From NCBI RefSeq assembly GCF_001747095.1, contig NZ_MDGP01000001.1:1223001-1287000 (forward strand): DNA of 64,000 nucleotides. Direction: 5' to 3'. The notes beneath the pieces are model-generated. The model ran no database searches. It had not been told where the DNA came from and saw only the letters and a program-made list of their open reading frames with translations. Positions 1 to 7,906 of the stretch are shown one piece after another; within the stretch, counting starts at the first letter, position 1, and each line of letters begins with the position of its first letter. The DNA comes from Roseivirga sp. 4D4 (GTDB lineage: Bacteria > Bacteroidota > Bacteroidia > Cytophagales > Cyclobacteriaceae). A program made the translations under genes and the position numbers.

Positions 1-483
1 AACTACATCGTTGATTGTCTCGAAGGCAACTTCTGAACTTCCATCAAGGAAGGTGTAGGAGAAATTGGTAAAGAAGTTTCGATCCACATAATGTACGATC
101 TCTCTAGATTCCTCTCCATCTTTAATTGTAGTCAATCGTTGATATTCAATACGCGTTACATTCTCTATTTCTGGTAAACTTGTCTCGATAAGTTTCAGAA
201 AGGGTAAGTTCATAGTAGCCTCCTTACGAACACCCTTTAAAGGCTCTGTATCCCAGAATCCAGCTTCCAACTGAGGATTATCAGTTTTATAGTTTATGGC
301 GTGGAAAAGGAATAACCTATCACCATCCTGATGAAAGTTGTCATAGCTGAATTCGTCCTGGACAAACAGGTAAACCAGAAAGCAGAGCATTAAAGCAATC
401 GACAGCCCTATGAAGTTGATAAATGAGTAAAGCTTATTCTTTACATGAATTCTGAAAGCAGTCTTGAAGTAATTTCTAAACAT
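1..483 (-). CDS. ABC transporter permease, N-terminal part (runs off the window)
   Basis: This is the first 161 codons of a MacB/FtsX-type permease whose remainder lies beyond base 1. The ATG is at 483-481. A cytoplasmic start is followed by one hydrophobic segment (about residues 19-42) and then a soluble periplasmic region opening YDNFHQDGDRLF, the usual start of a MacB periplasmic core domain. It lies 6 bp after the stop of the permease upstream and reads the same way, so the two are probably one operon of paired permeases. No ATP-binding subunit is seen in the window. Such proteins in Bacteroidota are usually annotated as macrolide or lipoprotein export permeases; the substrate is unknown. 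Confidence 0.85.
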   Translation of the reverse strand, partial: MFRNYFKTAFRIHVKNKLYSFINFIGLSIALMLCFLVYLFVQDEFSYDNFHQDGDRLFLFHAINYKTDNPQLEAGFWDTEPLKGVRKEATMNLPFLKLIETSLPEIENVTRIEYQRLTTIKDGEESREIVHYVDRNFFTNFSYTFLDGSSEVAFETINDVV

Positions 484-489
484 CTTCTT

Positions 490-2913
490 TTAGTCTTCTT
501 TAAGGTGATCAATTGGATTTTGAATCAGTGATTTATAGGAAACAAGCCATAGCACTGCTCCCAATACAGCGACTGTTGCGATGACCGGAATCAATAGTTT
601 ATAGGCAGACAGGTCTATTCGGTTGGCAAATTTTTCCAGCCACTTATCTAGAAAAATAAAGCTCAATGGAAATGCGATTAGGGCCGCTACCACGAACATC
701 ATAATATTCCCTTTTGCCACTTGTAGATATAAGGACTTGAGATTAGCCCCAAGCACTTTTCTGATACTCAAAGCCTTCATCTGCTTAATCAGATCAAGTA
801 CCGTCAAAGCACATATTCCGATCAGGCTGAGCAATATGGCAATGACCGAAAAGCCCCCAAGAAGCAGAGTGGTGTGTCTTTCTTGTTCAAATTGTCGATT
901 GTAGAAATCATCTAAAAAGAAAGAGTGAAAGATGTTTCCGGGAAACACTTCTTCGAAGCGACTTTTTACCAATGTCATCATATTAGTCATTTGCTGCCCT
1001 TCAAATGCAATTGAATAATAGCCACGACTTTCACTGTCAAAAACGAAGTTGATAGGTATTTGAGGCTCTGCTGGAGAAAGTTGATAATAGTCTTCTACTA
1101 CACCAATTACTGTTCTGATGTACTCATTCTCAGGACTGGTAATTCGTCTGCCCAAAGCTTCTTCTGGATCAATATTACCGAATAGGGCCATCATTGCAGA
1201 AATATTAAGAATAGCCCCCTGATCATCTGAACTAAACTGACTAGAGAAATTCCTTCCCGCCAAAAACCTGTTTCCATAGAGGGATAAAAAAGACTGATCT
1301 ACCTGGTGTTCATGGATTGGCACATTGTCAGATATTGGAGCATTCAGCTCTCTTATTTCATAAGCAGATGGCCTACTACCTGGAATGGCATATGAAGAAG
1401 CAACCGACTTAACGCCAGGAATAGTCAGCCATTTCTCCTTAATTAGGTCTGGATTGCTGGCAAATTCATCATAGTCGAAATCCCTTGGCTGCTGCACTAT
1501 GTAAATACCCGAAGTCTTGACTCCCCGATCAATCCCGTGCAAATAGTTTGATTGTGACCATATGGTAGTTACGGCAAGGATCAAACAGATGGACGCGGCC
1601 CATTGGAAGATAATTAATCCCTTTCTCATCAGTTTTGTACCCAAATGGCCACCAGCCGTAGCACCTTTTAACGCATCAGCTATTTTCGTTCTCCTTAAAA
1701 TACTCAGAGGTGCCAAAACACTAATTATTGCACCTGTGAACACCACAGAAAGGATTATTAAGTAAAAGCTCATTTCAGGCTGATAGGAAGAAGGAATTCC
1801 GGCAATTTGATTGATAAGAGGCTGGGCTAATTGCCAAATACTCAGTGCTAACACAAGTCCAATACCATTCACAAGGAAAGCATTGAACAACTGTCTATAG
1901 AGCAAATAATTCGAACTAGCTCCAAAGGTCCTTTGAACTCCGGAACTCCTAATACTTTCCAAGGCTCCTGCAACCGAGAAATTGACGAAATTGATCCAGG
2001 CAAGTAGCAATATGATGATCCCGATTGCCAAAAGACCATAAACCTGGCTAGTGGCTCTGTTGAGTAGCTGATCTTCGTCAAAATCAGACTTTAGGTGAAT
2101 GTCACTTACCCTTTGTAGAAAAAGTTCCTCTCTTAAATCAAGACCACTTTGTTGAGGTTTATAATCGGCTATGATGTCTTTTATTTGATCATTTACAAGA
2201 TTTCTGTCAACACCTTCTTCAAGGAGCACATAGGTTTTCATTCTGCCCCAGCTCCATGAATCATGATGATCTGTTGACTGATGCCGGGCACCAATACTTT
2301 CAAAAGACCTGATCAGGTCGAAGTCCAAGTGAGAGTTGTCCTCCCATTTTTTGTAAACACCAAGAATTAGATATTCATGCCCATCATCTTCTGTCCATGT
2401 CTTACCGACTGGGCTCTCAGTACCAAATATGGTGCTGGCCATTTCATTAGAGATTAAACCTGTAAAGGGTTCATCCAACCTAGCAAAGTCACCTGCTAGC
2501 AAGTCTAGATCGAATAGACTAAAAAAACCGGCTGAAGTACTGAGTACCTTAAGGTCGTCTCTGAGTAAATCATTGTGGTTATTGAACTTTATTAAGGTAC
2601 CACCTCTGGAACTGTAAAGAAGAGGCTCCACAGCTTCAATGCCAGTAACGTCATTTTCCAACACTGCGGTTAATGCTGGGTAGTTATCAGGCCTTGTGCT
2701 GGCTAATTCGCCATTTACATAACGAGACATTATTACCCTATGTAGGCGATCGTTCTTAGAATGGAAAGTATCAAAACTACTTTCATACTTCACGTAATAA
2801 AGTATGCTCACAAAGGCCACCAAACCTATGCTTAGACCCAATAGGTTGACAATGGATAAGCTTCTATGCTTGAAAGCCATTCTGATACTGAAAGTAGCCA
2901 AGTGTTTGAACAT
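490..2913 (-). CDS. MacB/FtsX-type ABC transporter permease
   Basis: The 807-residue inner-membrane protein has an N-terminal membrane segment (about 18-40), a periplasmic MacB-like core (about 45-270), a block of three or four membrane segments (about 290-400), then a repeat of the pattern with a second periplasmic region and a C-terminal FtsX domain (about 685-800). The stretch IRKVLGANLKSLYLQ is the classic FtsX-domain cytoplasmic loop. The double architecture is typical of the large Bacteroidota permeases thought to work as mechanotransmission exporters with a separate ATPase, which is absent here. It is transcribed away from the sigma-54 activator gene, with 176 bp between the starts, so control by that activator is plausible. 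Substrate unknown. Confidence 0.88.
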   Translation of the reverse strand: MFKHLATFSIRMAFKHRSLSIVNLLGLSIGLVAFVSILYYVKYESSFDTFHSKNDRLHRVIMSRYVNGELASTRPDNYPALTAVLENDVTGIEAVEPLLYSSRGGTLIKFNNHNDLLRDDLKVLSTSAGFFSLFDLDLLAGDFARLDEPFTGLISNEMASTIFGTESPVGKTWTEDDGHEYLILGVYKKWEDNSHLDFDLIRSFESIGARHQSTDHHDSWSWGRMKTYVLLEEGVDRNLVNDQIKDIIADYKPQQSGLDLREELFLQRVSDIHLKSDFDEDQLLNRATSQVYGLLAIGIIILLLAWINFVNFSVAGALESIRSSGVQRTFGASSNYLLYRQLFNAFLVNGIGLVLALSIWQLAQPLINQIAGIPSSYQPEMSFYLIILSVVFTGAIISVLAPLSILRRTKIADALKGATAGGHLGTKLMRKGLIIFQWAASICLILAVTTIWSQSNYLHGIDRGVKTSGIYIVQQPRDFDYDEFASNPDLIKEKWLTIPGVKSVASSYAIPGSRPSAYEIRELNAPISDNVPIHEHQVDQSFLSLYGNRFLAGRNFSSQFSSDDQGAILNISAMMALFGNIDPEEALGRRITSPENEYIRTVIGVVEDYYQLSPAEPQIPINFVFDSESRGYYSIAFEGQQMTNMMTLVKSRFEEVFPGNIFHSFFLDDFYNRQFEQERHTTLLLGGFSVIAILLSLIGICALTVLDLIKQMKALSIRKVLGANLKSLYLQVAKGNIMMFVVAALIAFPLSFIFLDKWLEKFANRIDLSAYKLLIPVIATVAVLGAVLWLVSYKSLIQNPIDHLKED

Positions 2914-3008
2914 GTTGACACAGTATAGCCCAATACTATACCAATTATTCTATAAGACTATATATCAACCACTTACCAATAAAAAGCCGGCTCTTATAAA
3001 GAATTTCG

Positions 3009-3045
3009 TATCAAATTGACACGAGTACTTGTATCAGTTTGACAC
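3009..3045. promoter_or_regulatory. direct repeat pair in the permease/activator divergent promoter
   Basis: TATCAAATTGACAC (3009-3022) and TATCAGTTTGACAC (3032-3045) match at 12 of 14 positions and start 23 bp apart, about two helical turns. A further TTGACAC lies at 2915-2921 next to the permease start. The placement between a sigma-54 activator gene and a divergent permease suggests an upstream activating sequence; that is inference. Confidence 0.45.
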
Positions 3046-3089
3046 AATAAATACCTTAAGGGGACAATTAGGTAATAGCCCTACGCAAA

Positions 3090-4463
3090 ATGGACAAAGC
3101 TGACGCCAAAATTCTCGTTCTCGATGATGATCAGGGAGTATTATACACTGCCAAGATGATCTTGAAACAGCATTTTGAAACTGTTATCACAGAGAAGGAT
3201 CCATTGAAACTGGACTTTCTATTGAATCAACATAAGTACGATGTCATTGTCCTTGATATGAACTTCTCTTATGGCCTCACAAGTGGTCAAGAAGGGATTA
3301 AGCTGCTCAAGAAAATCCTGAAAAAGGATCTTGATGCGCATGTTCTAATGAACACGGCCTATGGCGAAGTAGACATTGCTGTAGAAGCCATGAAGGAAGG
3401 TGCTGTTGATTTCTTGGTTAAGCCCTGGCAAAAAGAAAAGCTTCTGGCTACGGTGCAGTCTATCTACACACTAAGTAAGACCAAGAAACAGGTTAAGGAG
3501 CTAAAAACTAGTCAGAAGATTGTTGTCAGAGATCAGCAACGAGAATTCGATGACATCATCAGCGTAAGTCCTACAATGAAGCCTGTCTTTGATGCCATTG
3601 ATAAAGTGGCGGTAACAGATGCTAATGTGCTTATTCTAGGTGAAAACGGCACGGGTAAGGAACTCATTGCCAGAGCCATTCATAATAGGTCTCCAAGGGC
3701 TGACGAGAACTTTATTAAGGTAGATCTCGGGGCAGTTTCTGAGTCTCTTTTTGAATCTGAGTTGTTTGGTCATGCCAAAGGTGCTTTTACCGATGCCAAA
3801 GAGGATCGGCCGGGAAGATTCGAAATGGCGAATGATGGCACTCTATTTTTGGATGAAATTGGCAATCTATCGCTTGCGATGCAAGCAAAACTACTAACTG
3901 CCATTCAATTCAAGCAGATATCGAGAGTTGGGTCGAATAAAGTGACACCATTAGACACTCGCTTAATTTGTGCTACCAATATGCCGCTCTACGATATGAT
4001 TGTAGAAAACGAGTTCAGACAAGATCTTCTTTATCGAATCAATACGGTAGAGATTAAGCTTCCTCCCCTTAGGGAACGAATTGAAGACATTGAACCGATC
4101 GCGCTGCACTTTTTGAAAATGTACGGAAAGAAGTACCGCAAAGAAAAGATGCGTCTCAATGAGACTACACTCAACAAATTGAAGCGATATTCCTGGCCAG
4201 GCAATGTACGTGAATTACAGCATGCAATTGAAAGAGCCGTTATCATGGCCAACTCACACCTGCTTGCCCCGGAAGATTTCTTACTGATTGAAAGGCCGAC
4301 TCAAAATGTGATTGCCAGCGACAATTACAATATTGAGGAAATGGAAAAACAGGCCATTCAGAATGCTGTAAGAAACGCTGAAGGTAACCTTACCAAAGCC
4401 GCTCAGGCTCTGGGGCTTGGTCGCAGCACCCTATATCGAAAGATGTCGAAATACGGATTGTAG
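3090..4463 (+). CDS. sigma-54-dependent response regulator (NtrC family)
   Basis: This 457-residue protein has three domains: a receiver domain (about 7-120; acidic pocket LDDD at 11-14, phosphoacceptor D56, conserved K in LVKPW), a sigma-54 AAA+ domain (about 150-380; Walker A GENGTGKE from 184, GAFTDA loop 231-236, Walker B LFLDEIG) and a C-terminal Fis-type HTH (about 415-455). The usual GAFTGA loop reads GAFTDA, a variant I recall as common in this phylum. It would activate sigma-54 promoters when phosphorylated by the kinase encoded at 4998. It heads a three-gene operon and is divergent from two export permeases, its likely targets. Confidence 0.93.
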   Translation: MDKADAKILVLDDDQGVLYTAKMILKQHFETVITEKDPLKLDFLLNQHKYDVIVLDMNFSYGLTSGQEGIKLLKKILKKDLDAHVLMNTAYGEVDIAVEAMKEGAVDFLVKPWQKEKLLATVQSIYTLSKTKKQVKELKTSQKIVVRDQQREFDDIISVSPTMKPVFDAIDKVAVTDANVLILGENGTGKELIARAIHNRSPRADENFIKVDLGAVSESLFESELFGHAKGAFTDAKEDRPGRFEMANDGTLFLDEIGNLSLAMQAKLLTAIQFKQISRVGSNKVTPLDTRLICATNMPLYDMIVENEFRQDLLYRINTVEIKLPPLRERIEDIEPIALHFLKMYGKKYRKEKMRLNETTLNKLKRYSWPGNVRELQHAIERAVIMANSHLLAPEDFLLIERPTQNVIASDNYNIEEMEKQAIQNAVRNAEGNLTKAAQALGLGRSTLYRKMSKYGL

Positions 4464-4524
4464 TCTAAGATTTTAGGAAAGTATTTACTAGATTAGTCTT
4501 GACTAACTCAATCTCTCAACCTGG

Positions 4525-4998
4525 ATGAAAAGCCTCACTGCCTTCCTTGTCCTCATGCTGTGGATTCAGCCCGTCTTGGGTCAGGAGTCTATAGATGATG
4601 CAGCCAATCTAATTCGCGAAAGCCAAATGAAAGATGAGACCACTGACTGGGTTCACTTTGGCACTTTCGACTATACACTAAAAGGGGTTAATAATAAGAC
4701 GACCAGCTATCTACGAGTAGAGGGCAATACTACAGTAAGAATGTACTTGCTGGCAAAAACTGACTGCTATATGTTCTTCGATGTCCGGGATCAAAAGGAA
4801 GCTTACATTTTTGGGTCAAATGACGACATTAGCTTGGAAACCGAATTGATGGGATATAAAGCCGCTACTTCCATATATACCACTCCGGACGAATTCATGA
4901 TGAATATTAATTACGGTTTACGCTGGGGTTGTCAAAAAATGATCGATACAGAATTTCGCCTATTAGTCTTCTATGTGAATAAAACCGTTGATGATTAA
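4525..4998 (+). CDS. small secreted protein between a response regulator and its kinase
   Basis: The 157-residue protein begins with a signal peptide (hydrophobic to about residue 17, cleavage near VLGQ/ES) and has no further membrane segment, so it should be periplasmic or exported. I recognise no domain. It sits 61 bp after the NtrC-type regulator and its stop overlaps the start of the histidine kinase gene by one base (TAATG), so it is translated with the kinase. That position suggests a role in sensing or in the envelope function being regulated, but nothing in the sequence proves it. Confidence 0.75.
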   Translation: MKSLTAFLVLMLWIQPVLGQESIDDAANLIRESQMKDETTDWVHFGTFDYTLKGVNNKTTSYLRVEGNTTVRMYLLAKTDCYMFFDVRDQKEAYIFGSNDDISLETELMGYKAATSIYTTPDEFMMNINYGLRWGCQKMIDTEFRLLVFYVNKTVDD

Positions 4999-6332
4999 TG
5001 GAGTATAAATACTTCCGATGGAATGTCATCATCAGGATCTCTCTCATTATTCTTTTCGGTTACGGGTCCGTTTATGTGATCACTCAGACTCACTTTTGGC
5101 TCGTTTCCTTCTGGCTGATTCTTGCACTAATTGTCACTTTGATCAACCTGGTCCGGTACGTTGAACGATCGAGACGCGAGCTGGCTAACTTCTTACTGGC
5201 TATCAAGCAACAAGACTTTAGCAATACATACCACTACAAAAAGGAGGATGACTTGAATTACGCCTTTCATGAGATCAATCAAGTCCTCAAGACACTACGT
5301 AATGAGAAGGCCTCTAACCTTATCTACCTTCAGACCATTGTAGAGCACGTACGTGTGGCACTGGTTTGTTTTGATGATCAAATGAGAGTTCAATTGGTTA
5401 ATCACGCAGCAAAAGAACTATTCGATAAAAACCTGATCACATCAATTCGATCTTTAAAGCATCTTTCGGAGGAGCTTAGAGATACAATAACCAATATAAA
5501 GAATGGCGAACGTGAATTGGTGAAGTTGACTTTGGGAGGAAAGTTGATGAACCTTTCTATCCTTGCAACTGAGTTTAAACTTCAAGATGAAGCTTTTAAG
5601 TTGGTCTCCTTTCAAGACATTAAAAGCGAACTTGAGGCCAACGAAATTGAGTCTTGGCAGAAACTTATTAGAGTATTGACCCATGAAATCAAGAACTCCG
5701 TAATTCCCATTTCAACGCTGTCAGACGTAATTCTACAAATGATCAAAGATGATTCGGGACAGCCAGATTTATCCAAATTGGATGATGAAGGTATTGAAGA
5801 TTTGGTGGGTGGACTTGAGACGATAGAATCACGGAGTAAAGGCTTGGCCAATTTTGTAAAGACTTACGATCAGCTTACCAAAGTTCCCAAACCTGATATT
5901 CAAACGGTCAAGGTCGAAGAGCTTATTAGTAGGCTCGTTAATCTATTTAAAGCCGATATTGACCAAAACCTCATTCAACTAGCGTTGAACCTCGAGGAGG
6001 AACTAACAATTGAAATTGACCCTGACCTGATAGATCAGGTGTTGATCAACTTGTTCAAAAATGCTATTGAGGCCTTGCAAGGCCAAAAAAAACCAACCAT
6101 ATCTTTGCACGCACATCGAGATGAAGAAGGAACTTCCATTACGGTTTCTGACAATGGGCCTGGAATTCCTGATGAAATCGTGGAGAATATTTTTGTTCCA
6201 TTCTATACTACAAAGACTTCAGGATCAGGTATTGGACTTTCACTTTCACGACAAATAATGCGATTGCACAAAGGCAGCCTTGAGGTGCGCTCTACTAAGG
6301 ATCGAGGCACCTCTTTCCTACTGAAATTTTAG
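4998..6332 (+). CDS. sensor histidine kinase, NtrY/NtrB-like
   Basis: This 444-residue membrane kinase has two adjacent hydrophobic segments near the N-terminus (about 8-28 and 32-52) with a very short loop between them, so there is almost no periplasmic sensor of its own. A PAS-like region (about 105-210) follows, then the H box LTHEIKNS with H229, an N box (LINLFKNAIEAL), a G1 box (DNGPGIP) and a G2 box (TTKTSGSGIGLSLS). It is the expected phosphodonor for the NtrC-type regulator two genes upstream. The weak extracellular part fits the idea that the secreted protein encoded just before it supplies the sensing function (inference). Confidence 0.92.
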   Translation: MEYKYFRWNVIIRISLIILFGYGSVYVITQTHFWLVSFWLILALIVTLINLVRYVERSRRELANFLLAIKQQDFSNTYHYKKEDDLNYAFHEINQVLKTLRNEKASNLIYLQTIVEHVRVALVCFDDQMRVQLVNHAAKELFDKNLITSIRSLKHLSEELRDTITNIKNGERELVKLTLGGKLMNLSILATEFKLQDEAFKLVSFQDIKSELEANEIESWQKLIRVLTHEIKNSVIPISTLSDVILQMIKDDSGQPDLSKLDDEGIEDLVGGLETIESRSKGLANFVKTYDQLTKVPKPDIQTVKVEELISRLVNLFKADIDQNLIQLALNLEEELTIEIDPDLIDQVLINLFKNAIEALQGQKKPTISLHAHRDEEGTSITVSDNGPGIPDEIVENIFVPFYTTKTSGSGIGLSLSRQIMRLHKGSLEVRSTKDRGTSFLLKF

Positions 6333-6335
6333 CCC

Positions 6336-7595
6336 TTAGTTGGGATCAATATTAGGTCCGTAGATAACCCCATTGGGGTTATTCAATATATCGAACTGCA
6401 TAACTCTTCTGGAAGCGCCCGAAGTTAAGTCGTATTCATTGACTGAGTTATTCTGCCAATCACACAGGTACAGTGCATTGTCTCTTCCGAATAGAAAGCC
6501 TTCAACCCTTTGCATTCCTGTGACAAGGTTGGCCTTAAAACTGCCGGTTGTTAAATCGAACTCTTTAACCTGCCCTACTGACCAGTCCACTACAAAAAGT
6601 CCGTTTCTGCTCTCGTCTACCCAGACATTTACAGGACCTTGAAGCAGACCCTCACCAATCTTTGCCACCTCATTTCCTTGACTGTCATACTTAACAACCG
6701 AAGGTGTTCCGAACAAAGCCAAATAATAATTGCCATCACTATCCCAGGCATGTCCCATGGCGCGATCTACCCCGGTGATATATTCATCCACAAAGGCGCC
6801 TGTTTCATAGTTGAATCGTGCGACATTGTTAATGTTATTCGTCCATTGACTCACGTAAAGCAAGTTATCGGGTCCAATTGAGGTTTTTGTGGGTGCTCCC
6901 AGTACATAGCCAGAGGTAAAATCTCGAATAAATGCTCCAGTTGTTCCATCATACAGTTTCACTGCAGTATTATCAACCCCAGTTACCAGAAAATTACCCG
7001 CCTCATTGATGATTAATTCCTGAGTATTTCCAAGCCCACCAATTCCAGGTGAAATGAAGTTACCAATCAGCTCTCCTGTTACCTCGTCAATTACGACCAC
7101 GGAGTTACCCCTACTGTTACTGATATACAGGTCTTTCAGTTCTGTTGGCGTCAAAGTCACAGACTGGTTGCTAATCAAAAACTTGCTGTCCTCCTCGCTC
7201 GTCTTGTGAATAGAGGCCACAGCCACAGCGTAGGCAGTGCCATCGCTGATATTGTTCCCATCCAAATCCTTCAGTGAGGCATTCAATGTCAGCTTAATCT
7301 CCCCTTGTTGTGCAGGAACAATTTGCACCTGACTACTAGCCGATAAGAATGAAGAAATACTTACTTCTGGCTGTTTGCCTTCAGGAACTAATATTATCCG
7401 GAACTCTCTAACATGCTGTATAGATTGTGAGAACTCAAAGAACAGGCGAATGTCCGAGGCATTCCCTCGGTTATTAATATCAAAATGTTCAATGCCACTG
7501 GGTGAAAATATGACCGGAGCTAACTCGTCACCATCTGACGAATCACAAGAGATCAGTACAAGGATAATTAACAAAGAAAGGAAATTCAGTTTCAT
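6336..7595 (-). CDS. NHL/SMP-30-like beta-propeller lipoprotein
   Basis: The 419-residue protein carries a lipoprotein signal with lipobox LISC (C17) followed by SSDGDE. Residues about 25-150 look like an Ig-like domain of the kind that opens many Bacteroidota surface proteins (the phrase DGTAYAVAVAS fits). Residues about 155-415 contain four to five repeats of the type LYISNSRGNSVVVID, GPDNLLYVSQWTNN and RNGLFVVDWSVGQV, characteristic of NHL or lactonase-like propellers. It is convergent with the histidine kinase gene (3 bp apart). Binding or enzymatic role unknown; surface exposure is inferred from the lipoprotein signal. Confidence 0.82.
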   Translation of the reverse strand: MKLNFLSLLIILVLISCDSSDGDELAPVIFSPSGIEHFDINNRGNASDIRLFFEFSQSIQHVREFRIILVPEGKQPEVSISSFLSASSQVQIVPAQQGEIKLTLNASLKDLDGNNISDGTAYAVAVASIHKTSEEDSKFLISNQSVTLTPTELKDLYISNSRGNSVVVIDEVTGELIGNFISPGIGGLGNTQELIINEAGNFLVTGVDNTAVKLYDGTTGAFIRDFTSGYVLGAPTKTSIGPDNLLYVSQWTNNINNVARFNYETGAFVDEYITGVDRAMGHAWDSDGNYYLALFGTPSVVKYDSQGNEVAKIGEGLLQGPVNVWVDESRNGLFVVDWSVGQVKEFDLTTGSFKANLVTGMQRVEGFLFGRDNALYLCDWQNNSVNEYDLTSGASRRVMQFDILNNPNGVIYGPNIDPN

Positions 7596-7701
7596 ATGTA
7601 TTCGGTTCTTTTCCTTAAGAACGATGGTTGGCCATTAGGAAACCACTTACATAATATCCACCTGCTTTGATTTGATTCTAGGGGTGATTCATTGAAAAAA
7701 T

Positions 7702-7717
7702 TCACATGTTTATGTGA
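7702..7717. promoter_or_regulatory. inverted repeat TCACAT-N4-ATGTGA
   Basis: The arms TCACAT (7702-7707) and ATGTGA (7712-7717) form a perfect 6-bp dyad. A second, shorter TCAC-N5-GTGA dyad begins about 50 bp further on, near 7756. Two related dyads in one divergent promoter suggest an operator. It is not the Crp order of half-sites (TGTGA then TCACA). Confidence 0.4.
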
Positions 7718-7826
7718 CATAGATATCGGCATTAATCATGCTAACCACCCTAAGTCACATAAAGTGATTAGCAAAAGACACCACCTCTTTTTCATCGGTC
7801 CAATATGTCGTCACTACTTATTATGT

Positions 7827-7834
7827 TATGTTTG
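7827..7834 (+). promoter_or_regulatory. candidate Bacteroidota -7 element for the M61 peptidase gene
   Basis: TATGTTTG matches the TAnnTTTG consensus of the Bacteroidota primary sigma factor. It lies 73 bp before the ATG at 7907. I see no clear TTTG at the -33 position, so the call is tentative. Confidence 0.35.
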
Positions 7835-7906
7835 GCCCCAGAATTGACAAGGTATTAACCAAAAGGCATCAAATGCCGTCAAAAAACAACGTTTAAAGAG
7901 AATCCT

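Larger units (their letters stand above)
7596..7906. other. 311-bp divergent intergenic region
   Basis: No gene is seen here. The region separates the propeller lipoprotein (leftward) from the M61 peptidase (rightward) and holds two TCAC...GTGA inverted repeats and a TAnnTTTG element, listed separately. Confidence 0.6.

Noticed and set aside
623..904. Open frame on the opposite strand of the permease gene
   Set aside because: It lies wholly within a strong coding region on the other strand, with no ribosome site or domain.
3016..3034. Sigma-54 -24/-12 promoter at TTGACACGAGTACTTGT
   Set aside because: The gap between the TGAC and TTG parts is one base too long and both GG and GC dinucleotides are missing, so it is not a credible sigma-54 site.
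6279..6322. GAGGTGC...GCACCTC inverted repeat near the histidine kinase stop as a terminator
   Set aside because: It is inside the coding sequence and followed by only three T.
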